DNA of 64,000 nt from Oscillospiraceae bacterium (GCA_017550285.1 JAFZPP010000047.1:57209-121208); one strand, 5' to 3'. Counted from the first letter of the stretch, positions 32,511-41,940 are shown. The notes: a model not told the origin generated them from the sequence alone. Numbers and translations are program-made.

Positions 32511-32606
32511 TCTGTTCGGCAGGGCGGCAAATCAAATATCACGCGCAGAATTTCGGACGGCTGAATCCTGAGCAGCTTGATCAGACGGTAATATTTTAAG
32601 AAGGAA

Positions 32607-32635
32607 TTGACAAAATGCGCTGAAAGAGTTATAAT
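32607..32635 (+). promoter_or_regulatory. Promoter of the partner-switching operon
   Basis: TTGACA (32607-32612), 17 bp, TATAAT (32630-32635). Confidence 0.85.
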
Positions 32636-32665
32636 GTTATTATATACAATGAACGGAGGGACGCG

Positions 32666-33289
32666 ATGAAAACTGATCTCATTACGATTAACAGTGATCT
32701 GAAGGGCAGCGATGCGGCGATGCAGACGGCTGAGAAATTCTCTGCGTATCACGGCATCACCGGAAAGAATGCGATGCATCTGCGGCTGCTGACCGAGGAG
32801 ACTGTCAGCATGATCCACGGCATTTTCGACGATTTCAGCGGATCATTCTGGATCGAGAGCGAAGGAACGAAGCAGGGTCTGCTCTGCCGCATCTGTCTTT
32901 CGGCGGAAAGACAGGCAAATCAGGTGCAGGAATCGCAGATTCTTTCTGTCTCGACCAGCGGCAGAAATGAAAGTGCGAAGGGCGTTCTGGGCAAAATCCG
33001 CGAGCTGCTGCGCCGCAGTCTGCAAATGCCGACGGATGCGGACGAGCAGTATCTCAAAAGCATGAGCGATGCGTGGCTGGATTCCGGCAGTGCCGGTACG
33101 CCGTCAGGTGATGCCGCGTTCTGGTCGCTCCGGCTTTACCGAGAGCGTCTTTCATCCGGTCAGAATGCCGGAAAGGACGAATGGGATGAGCTGGAGAAAT
33201 CAATCATCGCCAAGCTGGCGGATGAGGTAAAGGTCTGGCTGCACAGAGATTCGACAACGGTCATGATCGAGAAGATCATCCGGCTGTAA
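32666..33289 (+). CDS. Histidine-kinase-like ATPase-related protein of unknown function
   Basis: 207 residues, GGAGGGACGCG before ATG. LRLLTEETVSMIHGIF resembles the N-box helix of RsbW-type anti-sigma ATPases, but the Asn/Asp residues and the GxG lid that bind ATP are not apparent. The C-terminal 100 residues (YLKSMSDAWLDSGSAGTPSG ... DEVKVWLHRDST) match nothing I know. Its place as first gene before a STAS protein, an RsbW-like kinase and a SpoIIE phosphatase suggests a regulatory subunit of that switch. Confidence 0.6.
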   Translation: MKTDLITINSDLKGSDAAMQTAEKFSAYHGITGKNAMHLRLLTEETVSMIHGIFDDFSGSFWIESEGTKQGLLCRICLSAERQANQVQESQILSVSTSGRNESAKGVLGKIRELLRRSLQMPTDADEQYLKSMSDAWLDSGSAGTPSGDAAFWSLRLYRERLSSGQNAGKDEWDELEKSIIAKLADEVKVWLHRDSTTVMIEKIIRL

Positions 33290-33361
33290 GCGAACAAAAC
33301 AGAAAACACCTGTGATACAATAGCAGGGTGAATCAGAAAATGAAAGGAACGGTATTTTATT

Positions 33362-33661
33362 ATGACGATCAATCAGAACAGGGAAGATGCAAAGCTGACA
33401 TTTGCAATCGAGGGAAGAATTGATACGAAAACCTCGCCGGAGCTGGAAAATGCGCTGCGGACTTCTCTTACGGAGGACATTCAGGAGCTGGTATTTGACC
33501 TTGCGGAAACGGTGTATATTTCATCCGCCGGTCTGCGCATCTTCCTGATTGCACAGAAGCAGATGAACCGGCAGGGTACGATGAAGGTCATTCATGTGAA
33601 TGAGGATCTGATGGAAATCTTCGAGGTCACCGGATTTACGGATATCCTGACGATTGCATGA
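33362..33661 (+). CDS. STAS anti-anti-sigma factor
   Basis: 99 residues. Typical SpoIIAA/RsbV fold: AKLTFAIEGRIDTKTSPELE, LVFDLAETVYISSAGLRIFL with the phosphorylatable Ser in SSAG, and VTGFTDILTI at the end. It would bind the RsbW-like kinase when unphosphorylated. Its stop overlaps a possible ATGA start of the kinase gene. Confidence 0.92.
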   Translation: MTINQNREDAKLTFAIEGRIDTKTSPELENALRTSLTEDIQELVFDLAETVYISSAGLRIFLIAQKQMNRQGTMKVIHVNEDLMEIFEVTGFTDILTIA

Positions 33662-33681
33662 TGCGGAAAGGAAGCCTTGCT

Positions 33682-34095
33682 ATGAAAGAGCTGGATATTG
33701 AGGCGTTGACAGAGAATCTCGATGCCGTGATCCGCTTTGTCGATGCGCAGCTGGAGGAGGCTGACTGCTCACCGAAAGTGCAGATGCAGATTGATCTCGC
33801 TGTCGAGGAAATCTTTGTCAATATCGCAAATTATGCCTATCATCCGGAGACCGGTCCGGCGACCGTTCGGGTCGAGGTCAAGCCCGATGCTTCTGCTGTC
33901 ATTATCACGTTCATTGACCACGGCGTTCCGTATGATCCGCTTGCAAAGGCTGATCCCGATATCACGCTTTCCAGTGATGAACGGGATATCGGCGGACTCG
34001 GCATATTCCTTGTCAAAAAGAATATGGACGATATCCGGTATGAATATCTGAACGGCAGCAATATCCTCACGATTGTGAAAGGACTGTCCAGATGA
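33682..34095 (+). CDS. RsbW-like anti-sigma/serine kinase (HATPase)
   Basis: 137 residues from ATG 33682 (AAGGA nine bases upstream; an in-frame ATG at 33658 overlaps the STAS stop and is an alternative). QMQIDLAVEEIFVNIANYAY is the N box, FIDHGVPYDPL the G1 box, and DIGGLGIFLVKKNMDDIRYE the lid. Expected to phosphorylate the STAS protein and to sequester a target (sigma factor or other). No sigma factor gene follows, so the output is elsewhere. Confidence 0.9.
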   Translation: MKELDIEALTENLDAVIRFVDAQLEEADCSPKVQMQIDLAVEEIFVNIANYAYHPETGPATVRVEVKPDASAVIITFIDHGVPYDPLAKADPDITLSSDERDIGGLGIFLVKKNMDDIRYEYLNGSNILTIVKGLSR

Positions 34096-35831
34096 AGCGT
34101 GCGAAGGAAAGCAAAAAGCATTCGCTTGCGCAGAAAACAGTGCAGTCCACCTTCCTGAGCTGTATTGCGTTCGGTGTGGTTGCGCTGCTTGTTGCAATGA
34201 CCGTGTATACGAGCTCGCTGACAAAACAGTATATCACCATGGCGGACGGCATTGCGCGGCAGGCAAAGCTTTCTGCGGTCAAAGGCGTGGATTCGCTCCC
34301 GTATATCGCGCAGATTTCGGCTGTGTACGGCAGCCTCAGTGATGAAGACCGGCAGAAGGTCGGAACGGAGGAATACCGGCGCTTCTTTTCGGATGCGGAG
34401 ATCGACAAAAAGGGCGGACCCTATGATGTGCTGATTCATATGCTGGGCGGTTCTCTCGATTATCATGAGGAGATTTATGATCTTTACCTTGCGATGTACG
34501 ATGAGAAAACGAATTCGCTCTATTATTTCGTCGATCCCGACAGAAATCCGGAAACGCGGCTGATGCCGGGCGACTGGGAAAGCGTACCGGAACGCGAGGT
34601 GCAGAAGTTCCTCAGCGGCAGCGAGACGGACCGGATCTATGATATCGGCTGGATGCATAAATACGGTCTGCTGTGTACGGTCGGAACGCCGATCAAAAAT
34701 GAGAAGGGCGAGACGGTCGCCTTTATGCTTGCCGATGTGTCCATGAACAATATCCTGAACGGCATGAAGGGCTTTGCATGGCGGTTTTCCTGTGCAATCA
34801 TTCTGCTGACGCTGCTGATTTCATGGCTGCAGGCGCGGCGCATCAAGCGCAGACTCGTCGAGCCGCTCAACCGGATTACGGAAGCCTCGCGGAATTTTGC
34901 TTCGGGGAACGATACAGGCGACGAAAATACCGGACATTTTGCAGAGCTCGATATTCATACCGGCGACGAGCTCGAAAATCTGGCGCTGACAATGGCGAAT
35001 ATGGAACACCGGCTCAAGGAATACGGCATGAATCTGCTTACGATTACTGCGGAAAAGGAACGCATCAGCACGGAGCTTTCGCTAGCGACGAAGATTCAGG
35101 CATCCATGCTGCCGCATATTTTCCCGCCGTTTCCGGAGCGGCATGAGTTCGATATTTATGCGGTGATGCAGCCGGCAAAGGAGGTCGGCGGCGATTTCTA
35201 TGACTTTTTCCTGATCGACGACGATCATCTCTGTCTGGTCATCGCGGATGTTTCCGGCAAAGGCATTCCCGCGGCGCTGTTTATGATGATCTCGAAGACA
35301 ATCCTGCAAAGCTGCGCCATGCTCGGACGCTCTGCGGCGGAAATCCTCACGAAAACGAATGAAGCGCTCTGCTCGAACAATCAGGTGGAAATGTTCGTGA
35401 CAGTGTGGCTCGGGATTCTGGAGATTTCGACCGGTAAGCTGACCGCTGCCAATGCAGGACATGAATATCCGGTCATCCGGCGCAGCGGCGGCAGCTTTGA
35501 AATTTTCAAGGATAAGCACAGCTTTGCGGTCGGCGGCATGGAAGGCACGCGCTACAGCGAATATGCGATGCAGCTTTACAAGGGCGATCAGCTCTTCCTC
35601 TATACAGACGGCGTGCCGGAGGCGAACGATGCGGAGAACAATATGTTCGGCATGCAGCGGATGCTCGATGCTTTGAATCAGCAGCCGGACGTTTCTCCGG
35701 AAGAACTGCTGCATCAGGTTCGTGATGCAGTCAGCGGCTTCGTGAAGGATGCGGAGCAGTTTGACGATCTGACCATGCTCTGCATTGATTATCAGGGATC
35801 GCAGGCGGAATCCGGTGCATCCGAAACATAA
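34092..35831 (+). CDS. SpoIIE-type PP2C phosphatase with HAMP and extracellular sensor
   Basis: 579 residues. Membrane helices at about 19-40 and 222-242 enclose an extracytoplasmic sensor domain; a HAMP segment (RRIKRRLVEPLNRITEASRN) and coiled coil follow, then a SpoIIE/PP2C domain (340-575) with EVGGDFYDFF, VIADVSGKGIPAALFM, LYTDGVPEA and QFDDLTMLCI metal-binding motifs. It should dephosphorylate the STAS protein in response to an outside signal. ATG overlaps the kinase stop (ATGA). Confidence 0.93.
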   Translation: MKRAKESKKHSLAQKTVQSTFLSCIAFGVVALLVAMTVYTSSLTKQYITMADGIARQAKLSAVKGVDSLPYIAQISAVYGSLSDEDRQKVGTEEYRRFFSDAEIDKKGGPYDVLIHMLGGSLDYHEEIYDLYLAMYDEKTNSLYYFVDPDRNPETRLMPGDWESVPEREVQKFLSGSETDRIYDIGWMHKYGLLCTVGTPIKNEKGETVAFMLADVSMNNILNGMKGFAWRFSCAIILLTLLISWLQARRIKRRLVEPLNRITEASRNFASGNDTGDENTGHFAELDIHTGDELENLALTMANMEHRLKEYGMNLLTITAEKERISTELSLATKIQASMLPHIFPPFPERHEFDIYAVMQPAKEVGGDFYDFFLIDDDHLCLVIADVSGKGIPAALFMMISKTILQSCAMLGRSAAEILTKTNEALCSNNQVEMFVTVWLGILEISTGKLTAANAGHEYPVIRRSGGSFEIFKDKHSFAVGGMEGTRYSEYAMQLYKGDQLFLYTDGVPEANDAENNMFGMQRMLDALNQQPDVSPEELLHQVRDAVSGFVKDAEQFDDLTMLCIDYQGSQAESGASET

Positions 35832-35841
35832 CCTTACAAAA

Positions 35842-35875
35842 AAACAGCGTCTCAATCCGAGACGCTGTTTTTGTT
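35842..35875. terminator. Terminator overlapping the 3' coding end of the convergent gene
   Basis: AAACAGCGTCTC (35842-35853) pairs with GAGACGCTGTTT (35859-35870), then TTGTTTTC; A-run on the left for the other strand. The stop codon of the minus-strand gene lies in the stem-loop. Confidence 0.85.
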
Positions 35876-37309
35876 TTCCAATGCGGCTGTATACTGCACA
35901 TACTGTCCGGCGATTTGTACCGTGATCTGTACCGTATCCGCGGTCAGCGCGGCGGGCACATAGCAGGAGAAGCCGTTTGCCTGATGCTGTTCCAGCGCCA
36001 GCGCTTCCTGCTCACAGCATAAAAATGCCTGAAAGCTCTGTCCGTTCAGCGTGACATACACAGCATCCGCCGCGGCGTATGCTTCATCGAAAAGACCGTA
36101 GATATGCAGATATTGTCCGTTTGTTTCCGATTCCAGACACAGCGTCTCCGGATGCTCGGCAGGGACTGCCGCCGGAAGTATCGCCGCCGGTGCGGGCATC
36201 TGCGGGGCATGTGTCAGCAGACGGTCCAGATTGCGCTCGACCAGCTCATAGACGACGTAATCCGCAGGCTGGAGCTCCAGCAGATCAAGCGGCACCGCAT
36301 TGCCGCGCTGGAAAGAACAGGACGCGAACCGCTCTGCCAGCAGCGGAATCAGTGCCCGCCCGAAGGAATCGCGGAACATCAGCAGACTGCCGGTGCCGTT
36401 TTCACAGGTCGTTTTGATTGAGAGATCGTCGATGCTGCGCATTCTGCCGACTGTCCGGTAGGTCTGCGGCACCGCATAGACCGCGTTTGCATCCGGATTC
36501 TTTTCGGCAGGGGAGAGCATATCCCAGAGGTCGCCGTCCCAGTCGCAGGTTTCCGTGCGCGCCGTATCCGCAAAGCCGAAATCATCCAGCCCGAGCGTCT
36601 GCATCAGCGTCTGATAGCCGAGCATGGCGCCGTCACCGTTCCAGTGCGTATCGGTTTTGTGATAGAGCAGACGGTCATTTGCGGCACTGCGCAGCGCATT
36701 CCGCCAGTCGCAGACTGTGAGACCGGTCTGCGCGAGCGCTTCGTGCAGCGCGTCGAGATTATTCTGTCCGCCGGTTTGCAGATATCTTGCAGGGAGATGC
36801 TCCGGATAGATGCTTGCCTTATTCGGTGCGGCGGCGAAGATCAGCTTTGCGCCGTGTGCTTCGCAGTAATCCTGCATCATCCGCATATTATACACAATAT
36901 GCTGCATTTCTGTATCCGAGAGCGTCCGGACGCCGGTTGCATCGGGAACGGTCGGCGTATAATACAGCCAGCCGTCCTTGCCGATGATGACATCCTTTTC
37001 CGTGGAGACGCCGAAAATGGTGCCGGTCAGCTTGCTGTAGGCGGTGACAAGCTGCGTGCGGAGCCCGAAGCTGTCGCTGAACCATGCATCAAATTCGGGA
37101 AGATAATCACGGTTGAAGCTGCCGTCCTCCTGATGCAGCGCGGGCTTTGCCGCAAGAACGCGGTTTTCGGTATTGACAGAACCGGTTTCATCAGCCGCAT
37201 CTCCGCCGCGGGATTCCCGTACTGCCAGAGCCGCAGCCGGTACGGCAAGCATCCCGAGAATCGCTGCCGTATAGAGAATGCGGAATGCGTTTTTCATTTT
37301 TTCATGCAT
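35852..37309 (-). CDS. DHHW/AlgX-like partner of the MBOAT acetyltransferase
   Basis: 485 residues, start ATG 37309 (GGGAGG six bases upstream). Signal anchor (ILYTAAILGMLAVPAAALAV), then a SGNH-like fold of the DHHW group: FDAWFSDSFGLRTQLV, GKDGWLYY, AAPNKASIYPEHLP, the DTHWN motif (TDTHWNGDGA) and FRDSFGRALIP. A small beta domain closes the protein. With the MBOAT protein 16 bp upstream it forms the standard two-part system for transferring acetyl groups onto an extracellular polysaccharide. Confidence 0.85.
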   Translation of the reverse strand: MHEKMKNAFRILYTAAILGMLAVPAAALAVRESRGGDAADETGSVNTENRVLAAKPALHQEDGSFNRDYLPEFDAWFSDSFGLRTQLVTAYSKLTGTIFGVSTEKDVIIGKDGWLYYTPTVPDATGVRTLSDTEMQHIVYNMRMMQDYCEAHGAKLIFAAAPNKASIYPEHLPARYLQTGGQNNLDALHEALAQTGLTVCDWRNALRSAANDRLLYHKTDTHWNGDGAMLGYQTLMQTLGLDDFGFADTARTETCDWDGDLWDMLSPAEKNPDANAVYAVPQTYRTVGRMRSIDDLSIKTTCENGTGSLLMFRDSFGRALIPLLAERFASCSFQRGNAVPLDLLELQPADYVVYELVERNLDRLLTHAPQMPAPAAILPAAVPAEHPETLCLESETNGQYLHIYGLFDEAYAAADAVYVTLNGQSFQAFLCCEQEALALEQHQANGFSCYVPAALTADTVQITVQIAGQYVQYTAALENKNSVSD

Positions 37310-37325
37310 AGCAATCCTCCCACGG

Positions 37326-38738
37326 TCAGAAGCGGAAATAAATGAACGGATGATAGGTTGTCGCGGCGGCGTTCATGATGCAGAGCACCAGAAGCCCTGC
37401 CGTGATCACAGAGAGCACTGCCTCCGCAGGGACTGCCGCAGCCCGCTTTGCCTTTTCTGCGATGCGCTTCGGCAGCGGCGTGCAGCCGATCAGCGCAAGG
37501 AGAATCACCGTAACGGCGAGCGGCGTCAGAAGCTGCGTGCATGCCGAGAGTGCGGTCATGGACAGGTTTTTGCCGCTGAACATGCAGACATAGAACCGCA
37601 ATGCCTGTGTGACCGTATCTGCGCGGAAAATGACAAATGCGCAGACGACTGCAAGCACCGTGTACAGATGCAGATACCATGTGCGGCGCGGCGGTTCCTT
37701 TTTATCCTTACGAATGACGGACTCCATATGCATCAGTGCGCCGTTGATGATGCCCCAGAGGACAAAGGTCCAGCTTGCGCCGTGCCAGAGACCGGTACAG
37801 AGAAAGACAATCCACTTGTTGCGGACGGTCTTTGCGGCGCCCTTGCGGTTGCCGCCGAGCGGGATATACAGATACTCGCGGAACCATGTTGTCAGGGAGA
37901 TATGCCAGCGCCGCCAGAATTCCGTAATCGACGCCGCGCAATAGGGATAATTGAAATTCTCCGGAAAATCAAAGCCGAAGATTTTGCCCATGCCGATTGC
38001 CATATCACTGTAGCCGGAGAAATCATAGTAGATTTGCAGCGTGTAGCAGAATGCGCCGAGCCATGCGGTCGGGAGTGCCAGCGTATCGGTCATGCCGAAG
38101 ACCGTATCGGCAATCAGTGCGACCGTATCGGCAATCAGCAGCTTCTTGGATAATCCGAAGATCATTCTGCGCAAGCCCGCTGCGACCTGCTCCGGTGTCG
38201 AACGCCGCGCGGAGAGTGCCTCCTCGACGGTCTGATAGCGCACAATCGGTCCGGCAATGAGCTGCGGGAAGAATGCGATATACAGCAGCAGCCGGAAATA
38301 ATTGGGCTGTGCTTTCGCATCATTGCGCGAGACATCCATGATATAGGAAATCGCCTGAAAGACAAAAAACGAGATGCCGACCGGCAGCCGCAGCGACAGC
38401 ATCGGGACGGATAACCCGAGCAGGCTGTTGACCGTCTCAATCAGAAAATCGGCGTACTTGTATACACAAAGTACGCCGAGATCTCCGATGATTCCGAGCG
38501 GCAGAAAGATTTTTCGGTAGATTCCGCCCTTTTTCAGCATCAGTGCGCTGATCCAGCTCCAGCCGACCACGCCGAGCATCAGCAGGCAGGCGACCGGTTC
38601 GCCGAAGCTGTAAAAGATCAGGCTGGCGACCGTCAGCAGCGCATTCCGGACACGCAGCAGCTTTGCCGGTATCAGGAAATACAGCAGAACGGTCAGCGGA
38701 AAAAACAGAAACAGAAAAATCGGACTGCTGAAAACCAT
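37326..38738 (-). CDS. MBOAT O-acyltransferase (AlgI/DltB-like)
   Basis: 470 residues with about 11 membrane segments. AlgI-family marks: FVFQAISYIMDVSRND, FFPQLIAGPIVRY, ADTVFG, YYDFSGYSDMAIGMGKIFGF, NFNYPYCAASITEFWRRWHI, LGGNRKG, and active-site His in GLWHGASWTFVLWG. It moves acyl groups across the membrane for the DHHW protein encoded next. GAGGAA seven bases before ATG. Confidence 0.93.
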   Translation of the reverse strand: MVFSSPIFLFLFFPLTVLLYFLIPAKLLRVRNALLTVASLIFYSFGEPVACLLMLGVVGWSWISALMLKKGGIYRKIFLPLGIIGDLGVLCVYKYADFLIETVNSLLGLSVPMLSLRLPVGISFFVFQAISYIMDVSRNDAKAQPNYFRLLLYIAFFPQLIAGPIVRYQTVEEALSARRSTPEQVAAGLRRMIFGLSKKLLIADTVALIADTVFGMTDTLALPTAWLGAFCYTLQIYYDFSGYSDMAIGMGKIFGFDFPENFNYPYCAASITEFWRRWHISLTTWFREYLYIPLGGNRKGAAKTVRNKWIVFLCTGLWHGASWTFVLWGIINGALMHMESVIRKDKKEPPRRTWYLHLYTVLAVVCAFVIFRADTVTQALRFYVCMFSGKNLSMTALSACTQLLTPLAVTVILLALIGCTPLPKRIAEKAKRAAAVPAEAVLSVITAGLLVLCIMNAAATTYHPFIYFRF

Positions 38739-38756
38739 AACAGTATTCCTCAGAAA

Positions 38757-39470
38757 TTATGAAGCAGTGACGACAATTTCAATTACGATACCGTGTTCGA
38801 CAAAGACTTCGACCTTGCCGTCTGCGTTCGTCTTCGTGAAGTAATCAACCATTGCTTCATTGCCGTAGGCGTTCGTGACTTCCTCTCTGGTGCTGCCGAC
38901 CTGAATGCCCTCTCTGGTTGCGATGCCCTCGTGCTTGAGATCAATCTCCACGATGCGCTCATTGCCGTTTTCCACAACCGTCCGGATCTCATAGTCCGGA
39001 TCTACTGCATTCGGGAAGGAATAGGTGCGGTCCTTGCCGTTGACAAGGCAGCTGTCGCTTTCGCGCATTTCATTCTGATGTGCTGCGCTGTATTCCGCAA
39101 TGCTGCCGCCGATCTTGACCTCATCAAAGAAGGACTTTTCCGCCTTGGGCGCCTCAGTTGTCTGTGCTTCGGTCTGTGCCTCGGTCGCAGCGGTGGTCTG
39201 CTCCTCCGCAGCGGTGGTGGTTTCCTCCGCGGTTGCAGTGGTTTCATCCTCGGCAGATGTGGTGGTTTCGGATTCTGCATCTGCCGTGGTGGTTGCTGCG
39301 GTTGTTGCGGATTCTGCCGCAGTGGTCTCCGCTTCGGTCTCTGCGGTTGTTTCAGCAACTGCCGTGGTTTCCGCAGTGCTGTCCGCGGTGATCGGATCAG
39401 AACCGCAGGCGGTCAGCGCCGCAGCGCAGAGCAGGCTCAGAACAGCCGCAGAAATTTGCATTTTTTTCAT
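38757..39470 (-). CDS. Lipoprotein with Thr/Ala/Glu-rich spacer and small C-terminal domain
   Basis: 237 residues from ATG 39470 (AAAGGAAG nine bases upstream). Lipobox ALTACG (Cys near 20). Residues 30-115 are a spacer of repeated TTAE/ETTA/TTAT units. The C-terminal 120 residues (DEVKIGGSIAEYSAAHQNEM, GIQVGSTREEVTNAYGNE) resemble the calcium-free small beta domain often seen behind such spacers in ruminococci; function unknown. Codes on the same strand as the MBOAT pair, 18 bp upstream of it, and could feed into that operon. Confidence 0.8.
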   Translation of the reverse strand: MKKMQISAAVLSLLCAAALTACGSDPITADSTAETTAVAETTAETEAETTAAESATTAATTTADAESETTTSAEDETTATAEETTTAAEEQTTAATEAQTEAQTTEAPKAEKSFFDEVKIGGSIAEYSAAHQNEMRESDSCLVNGKDRTYSFPNAVDPDYEIRTVVENGNERIVEIDLKHEGIATREGIQVGSTREEVTNAYGNEAMVDYFTKTNADGKVEVFVEHGIVIEIVVTAS

Positions 39471-39500
39471 GTGAATCAACTTCCTTTTTCAAAATAGATA

Positions 39501-41705
39501 TTAACCGATCGGGGTGTACGTTGCACTGACCAGCGCACCCTTATGATCGTATTCAGCATCAACATAGCCGCGCAGCGTATAGCCCGGACCGCCGTGCGCA
39601 ATGTCAGCGGCATTCTGCTGATCGAGCGTGATCTGGCAACGGTTCATGCCGTAGGTCGGGTCATAATTCCACCATGTACCGTCGATATTCACCTGCACCC
39701 AGTAATGATGCGAATTGTGCCATGCATAGACAATACGGCTCTGGATGCCTGCGCGCTTGAAGGTGAAATCGAGCGTTGCGGCGAGATGATAGCAGACGCC
39801 GCGCTTTTTTGTCAGGGTCGGGTCAATGAGATTATCCCAGCCGGCAGCGATCAGCGCATCTGTCGTGCGGGCGGCTTCGATATCGGAGTAATAGAAATTG
39901 TTTGCGAAGGTCTGATAAATGCCGTTGACGGATTTGACAGACTGCTGGATATAGGCATCCGCCTTTGCGGCGCGGGTGCCCTTGGCAGCGCCGTTTGCGT
40001 CGATTGTATAGCCGTCGATTGTGGTCGAGACAGCCATGGTACCGTTCGCATTGAAGTAGCTGCTCTGATTCGGCAGCTCCTGCCAGCCGGTCTGCGCAAT
40101 GCCGTTTGCATCGCCGAAGTATTTGCTGCCGTTTGCGGCGGTATACAGTCCGCTCACGGGCTGACCGTCCTTGTCAAACAGATAGGTCTTGCCGTCGATG
40201 ACGGTCGGTGCGACTGCCATGAAGCCGTCTGCATCAAAATAATACTTCTTGTCGCCGACGGTCGCCCAGCCGGTAACGCGCTTGCCGTCTGAACCGAGCA
40301 GGATGCGTCCGGTTGTGCCGTCTGCGCGCTTGACATCCTGAAAACCGGATGTCTGCATCAGACCGTTTGCGTCAAAGAAATAGCTCTTGCCGTCAATGGT
40401 CTGCAATCCGGTCACCATGACGCCGTTTGCGCCGAAATAGCGCGTACCCTGTGCATCCTTGATGAAGCCGGTCTGCGCGATGCCGCTTGCATCGCCGTAA
40501 TATTTGCTGCCGTTTGCGGCGGTATAGAGCCCGCTCACGGGCTTGCCGTCCTTGTCAAACAGATAGGTCTTGCCGTCAATGACAGTCGGTGCGACTGCCA
40601 TGAAGCCGTCTGCATCAAAATAATATTTCTGATCGCCGACGGTCGCCCAGCCGGTGACGCGCTTGCCGTCCGCACCGACAAGCACCTTGCCGGTTGTGCC
40701 GTCTGCGCGCTTGGCATCCTGCAATGTCATGGTCTGCATCAGACCGTTGACATCAAAATAATAGGTCTTGCCGTCGATCACCTGCGTACCGGTCGCCATG
40801 ACGCCGTTTGCCGCAAAATAGCGCGTGCCCTTATCGTCCTCGTAGAAGCCGGTCACCATGACGCCGTCCTCGCCGAAAAGATAGGTTTTGCCGGTGACGG
40901 TATAGAAGCCGGTGAAGACCGAGCCGTCATCCAGCAGCTTATACTGCTTGCCGCTGATCATCTGCCAGCCCTTGAGCAGACCCTTTTCCTTATCAAGGTA
41001 GAAGCGCTTGCCGTTGTCGGCGGTGAGCCAGCCGGTATGCTGTCCCTTTTCCGGATCGGCATAAAACTGTCTGCCTTCTGCATCAGTGATCCAGCCGGTC
41101 AGAATCTCATGCGTTTTCGCGTCATAATAGCGCGTGATCTCATCCGAGGCGGTCTGCCAGCCGGTTTCGAGAACGCCGTCTTCGGAGAAAAGATACGGCT
41201 GCCCGTCAATTACGGTCTCGCCGGTCGATGTACCGTAATGCCATTTGCCGTCCTTGTCCTCATGCCACTTGACGCAGACGCCGTATTCATCAAACATATA
41301 TGTCTCGCCGTCATCCGTTTTGGCTGTACCGGTCAGCTTGCCGTTTGTGCGGGAGATATAGTAGGTCTCGCCGCGCCAGCCGAGCCAGCCGTATACTGCT
41401 TTGCCGTTTTCCGGATCGAAATAGAAGCGCTTTTTATTGACGGTCTGCCAGCCGACCTGCTGCGCGCCGTTCGGCGCAAACAGATAGGCAACGCCCTCAA
41501 CCGTTACCTCGCCGACTGCCTTTTTGCCGTCTGCGTTATAATAATACCGTTTGCCGTTTTCTGTCTGCCAGCCGGTCTTTGTATCGGCGGCATCCGCGGT
41601 GATCTCTGCGGCGGCGATCTCCTCCGCTGCTGCCGGAACTGCAAGATATGCGGCTGCGCTCAGCGTCACTGCGGTCAGAAGCACCGGAATCAGTGCCTTG
41701 TTCAT
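39501..41705 (-). CDS. Cell-wall-binding-repeat protein with transglutaminase-like domain
   Basis: 734 residues. Signal peptide (MNKALIPVLLTAVTLSAAAY), then about 24 choline/glucan-binding-type repeats of 20 residues (GWQTENGKRYYYNADGKKA, GFYTVTGKTYLF) from 44 to about 560, then a transglutaminase-like domain with Cys in KRGVCYHLA (about 635), His in HNSHHYWVQV and Asp in NYDPTYG. Secreted, bound to wall or glucan through the repeats. Enzymatic role (crosslinking or protease) unproven. Within the repeats, a 223-bp stretch recurs with a 381-bp period (40120 and 40501), a sign of recent expansion. Confidence 0.9.
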   Translation of the reverse strand: MNKALIPVLLTAVTLSAAAYLAVPAAAEEIAAAEITADAADTKTGWQTENGKRYYYNADGKKAVGEVTVEGVAYLFAPNGAQQVGWQTVNKKRFYFDPENGKAVYGWLGWRGETYYISRTNGKLTGTAKTDDGETYMFDEYGVCVKWHEDKDGKWHYGTSTGETVIDGQPYLFSEDGVLETGWQTASDEITRYYDAKTHEILTGWITDAEGRQFYADPEKGQHTGWLTADNGKRFYLDKEKGLLKGWQMISGKQYKLLDDGSVFTGFYTVTGKTYLFGEDGVMVTGFYEDDKGTRYFAANGVMATGTQVIDGKTYYFDVNGLMQTMTLQDAKRADGTTGKVLVGADGKRVTGWATVGDQKYYFDADGFMAVAPTVIDGKTYLFDKDGKPVSGLYTAANGSKYYGDASGIAQTGFIKDAQGTRYFGANGVMVTGLQTIDGKSYFFDANGLMQTSGFQDVKRADGTTGRILLGSDGKRVTGWATVGDKKYYFDADGFMAVAPTVIDGKTYLFDKDGQPVSGLYTAANGSKYFGDANGIAQTGWQELPNQSSYFNANGTMAVSTTIDGYTIDANGAAKGTRAAKADAYIQQSVKSVNGIYQTFANNFYYSDIEAARTTDALIAAGWDNLIDPTLTKKRGVCYHLAATLDFTFKRAGIQSRIVYAWHNSHHYWVQVNIDGTWWNYDPTYGMNRCQITLDQQNAADIAHGGPGYTLRGYVDAEYDHKGALVSATYTPIG

Positions 41706-41744
41706 TGGTTCATTCTCCTTTCATATCAAAATACGCCATTCTTG

Positions 41745-41773
41745 ATTATATCACAGAATCCGATATTTTTCAA
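41745..41773 (-). promoter_or_regulatory. Promoter of the repeat/transglutaminase gene
   Basis: Minus strand: TTGAAA (41768-41773), 17 bp, TATAAT (41745-41750). Confidence 0.75.
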
Positions 41774-41867
41774 GTGATTTCGCCCGATTTCAACAAGTCT
41801 TAATGAAATCGGCAAATCGTACAGAAAACCGCCTGTATCGCGGCGATTTGTGCCATACGTGTACGCA

Positions 41868-41901
41868 GAAAGCGGGCGTGATAACAGAAATTACCACGCC
41901 C
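41868..41901 (-). terminator. Terminator of the 43953 gene
   Basis: GGGCGTG (41874-41880) pairs with CACGCCC (41895-41901) around a 14-nt loop; the U-tract on the minus strand is short (GCTTTCT). Confidence 0.55.
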
Positions 41902-41940
41902 TCAGAACCGATATTGCATCATGCGGTGATGCGTTGTTTG

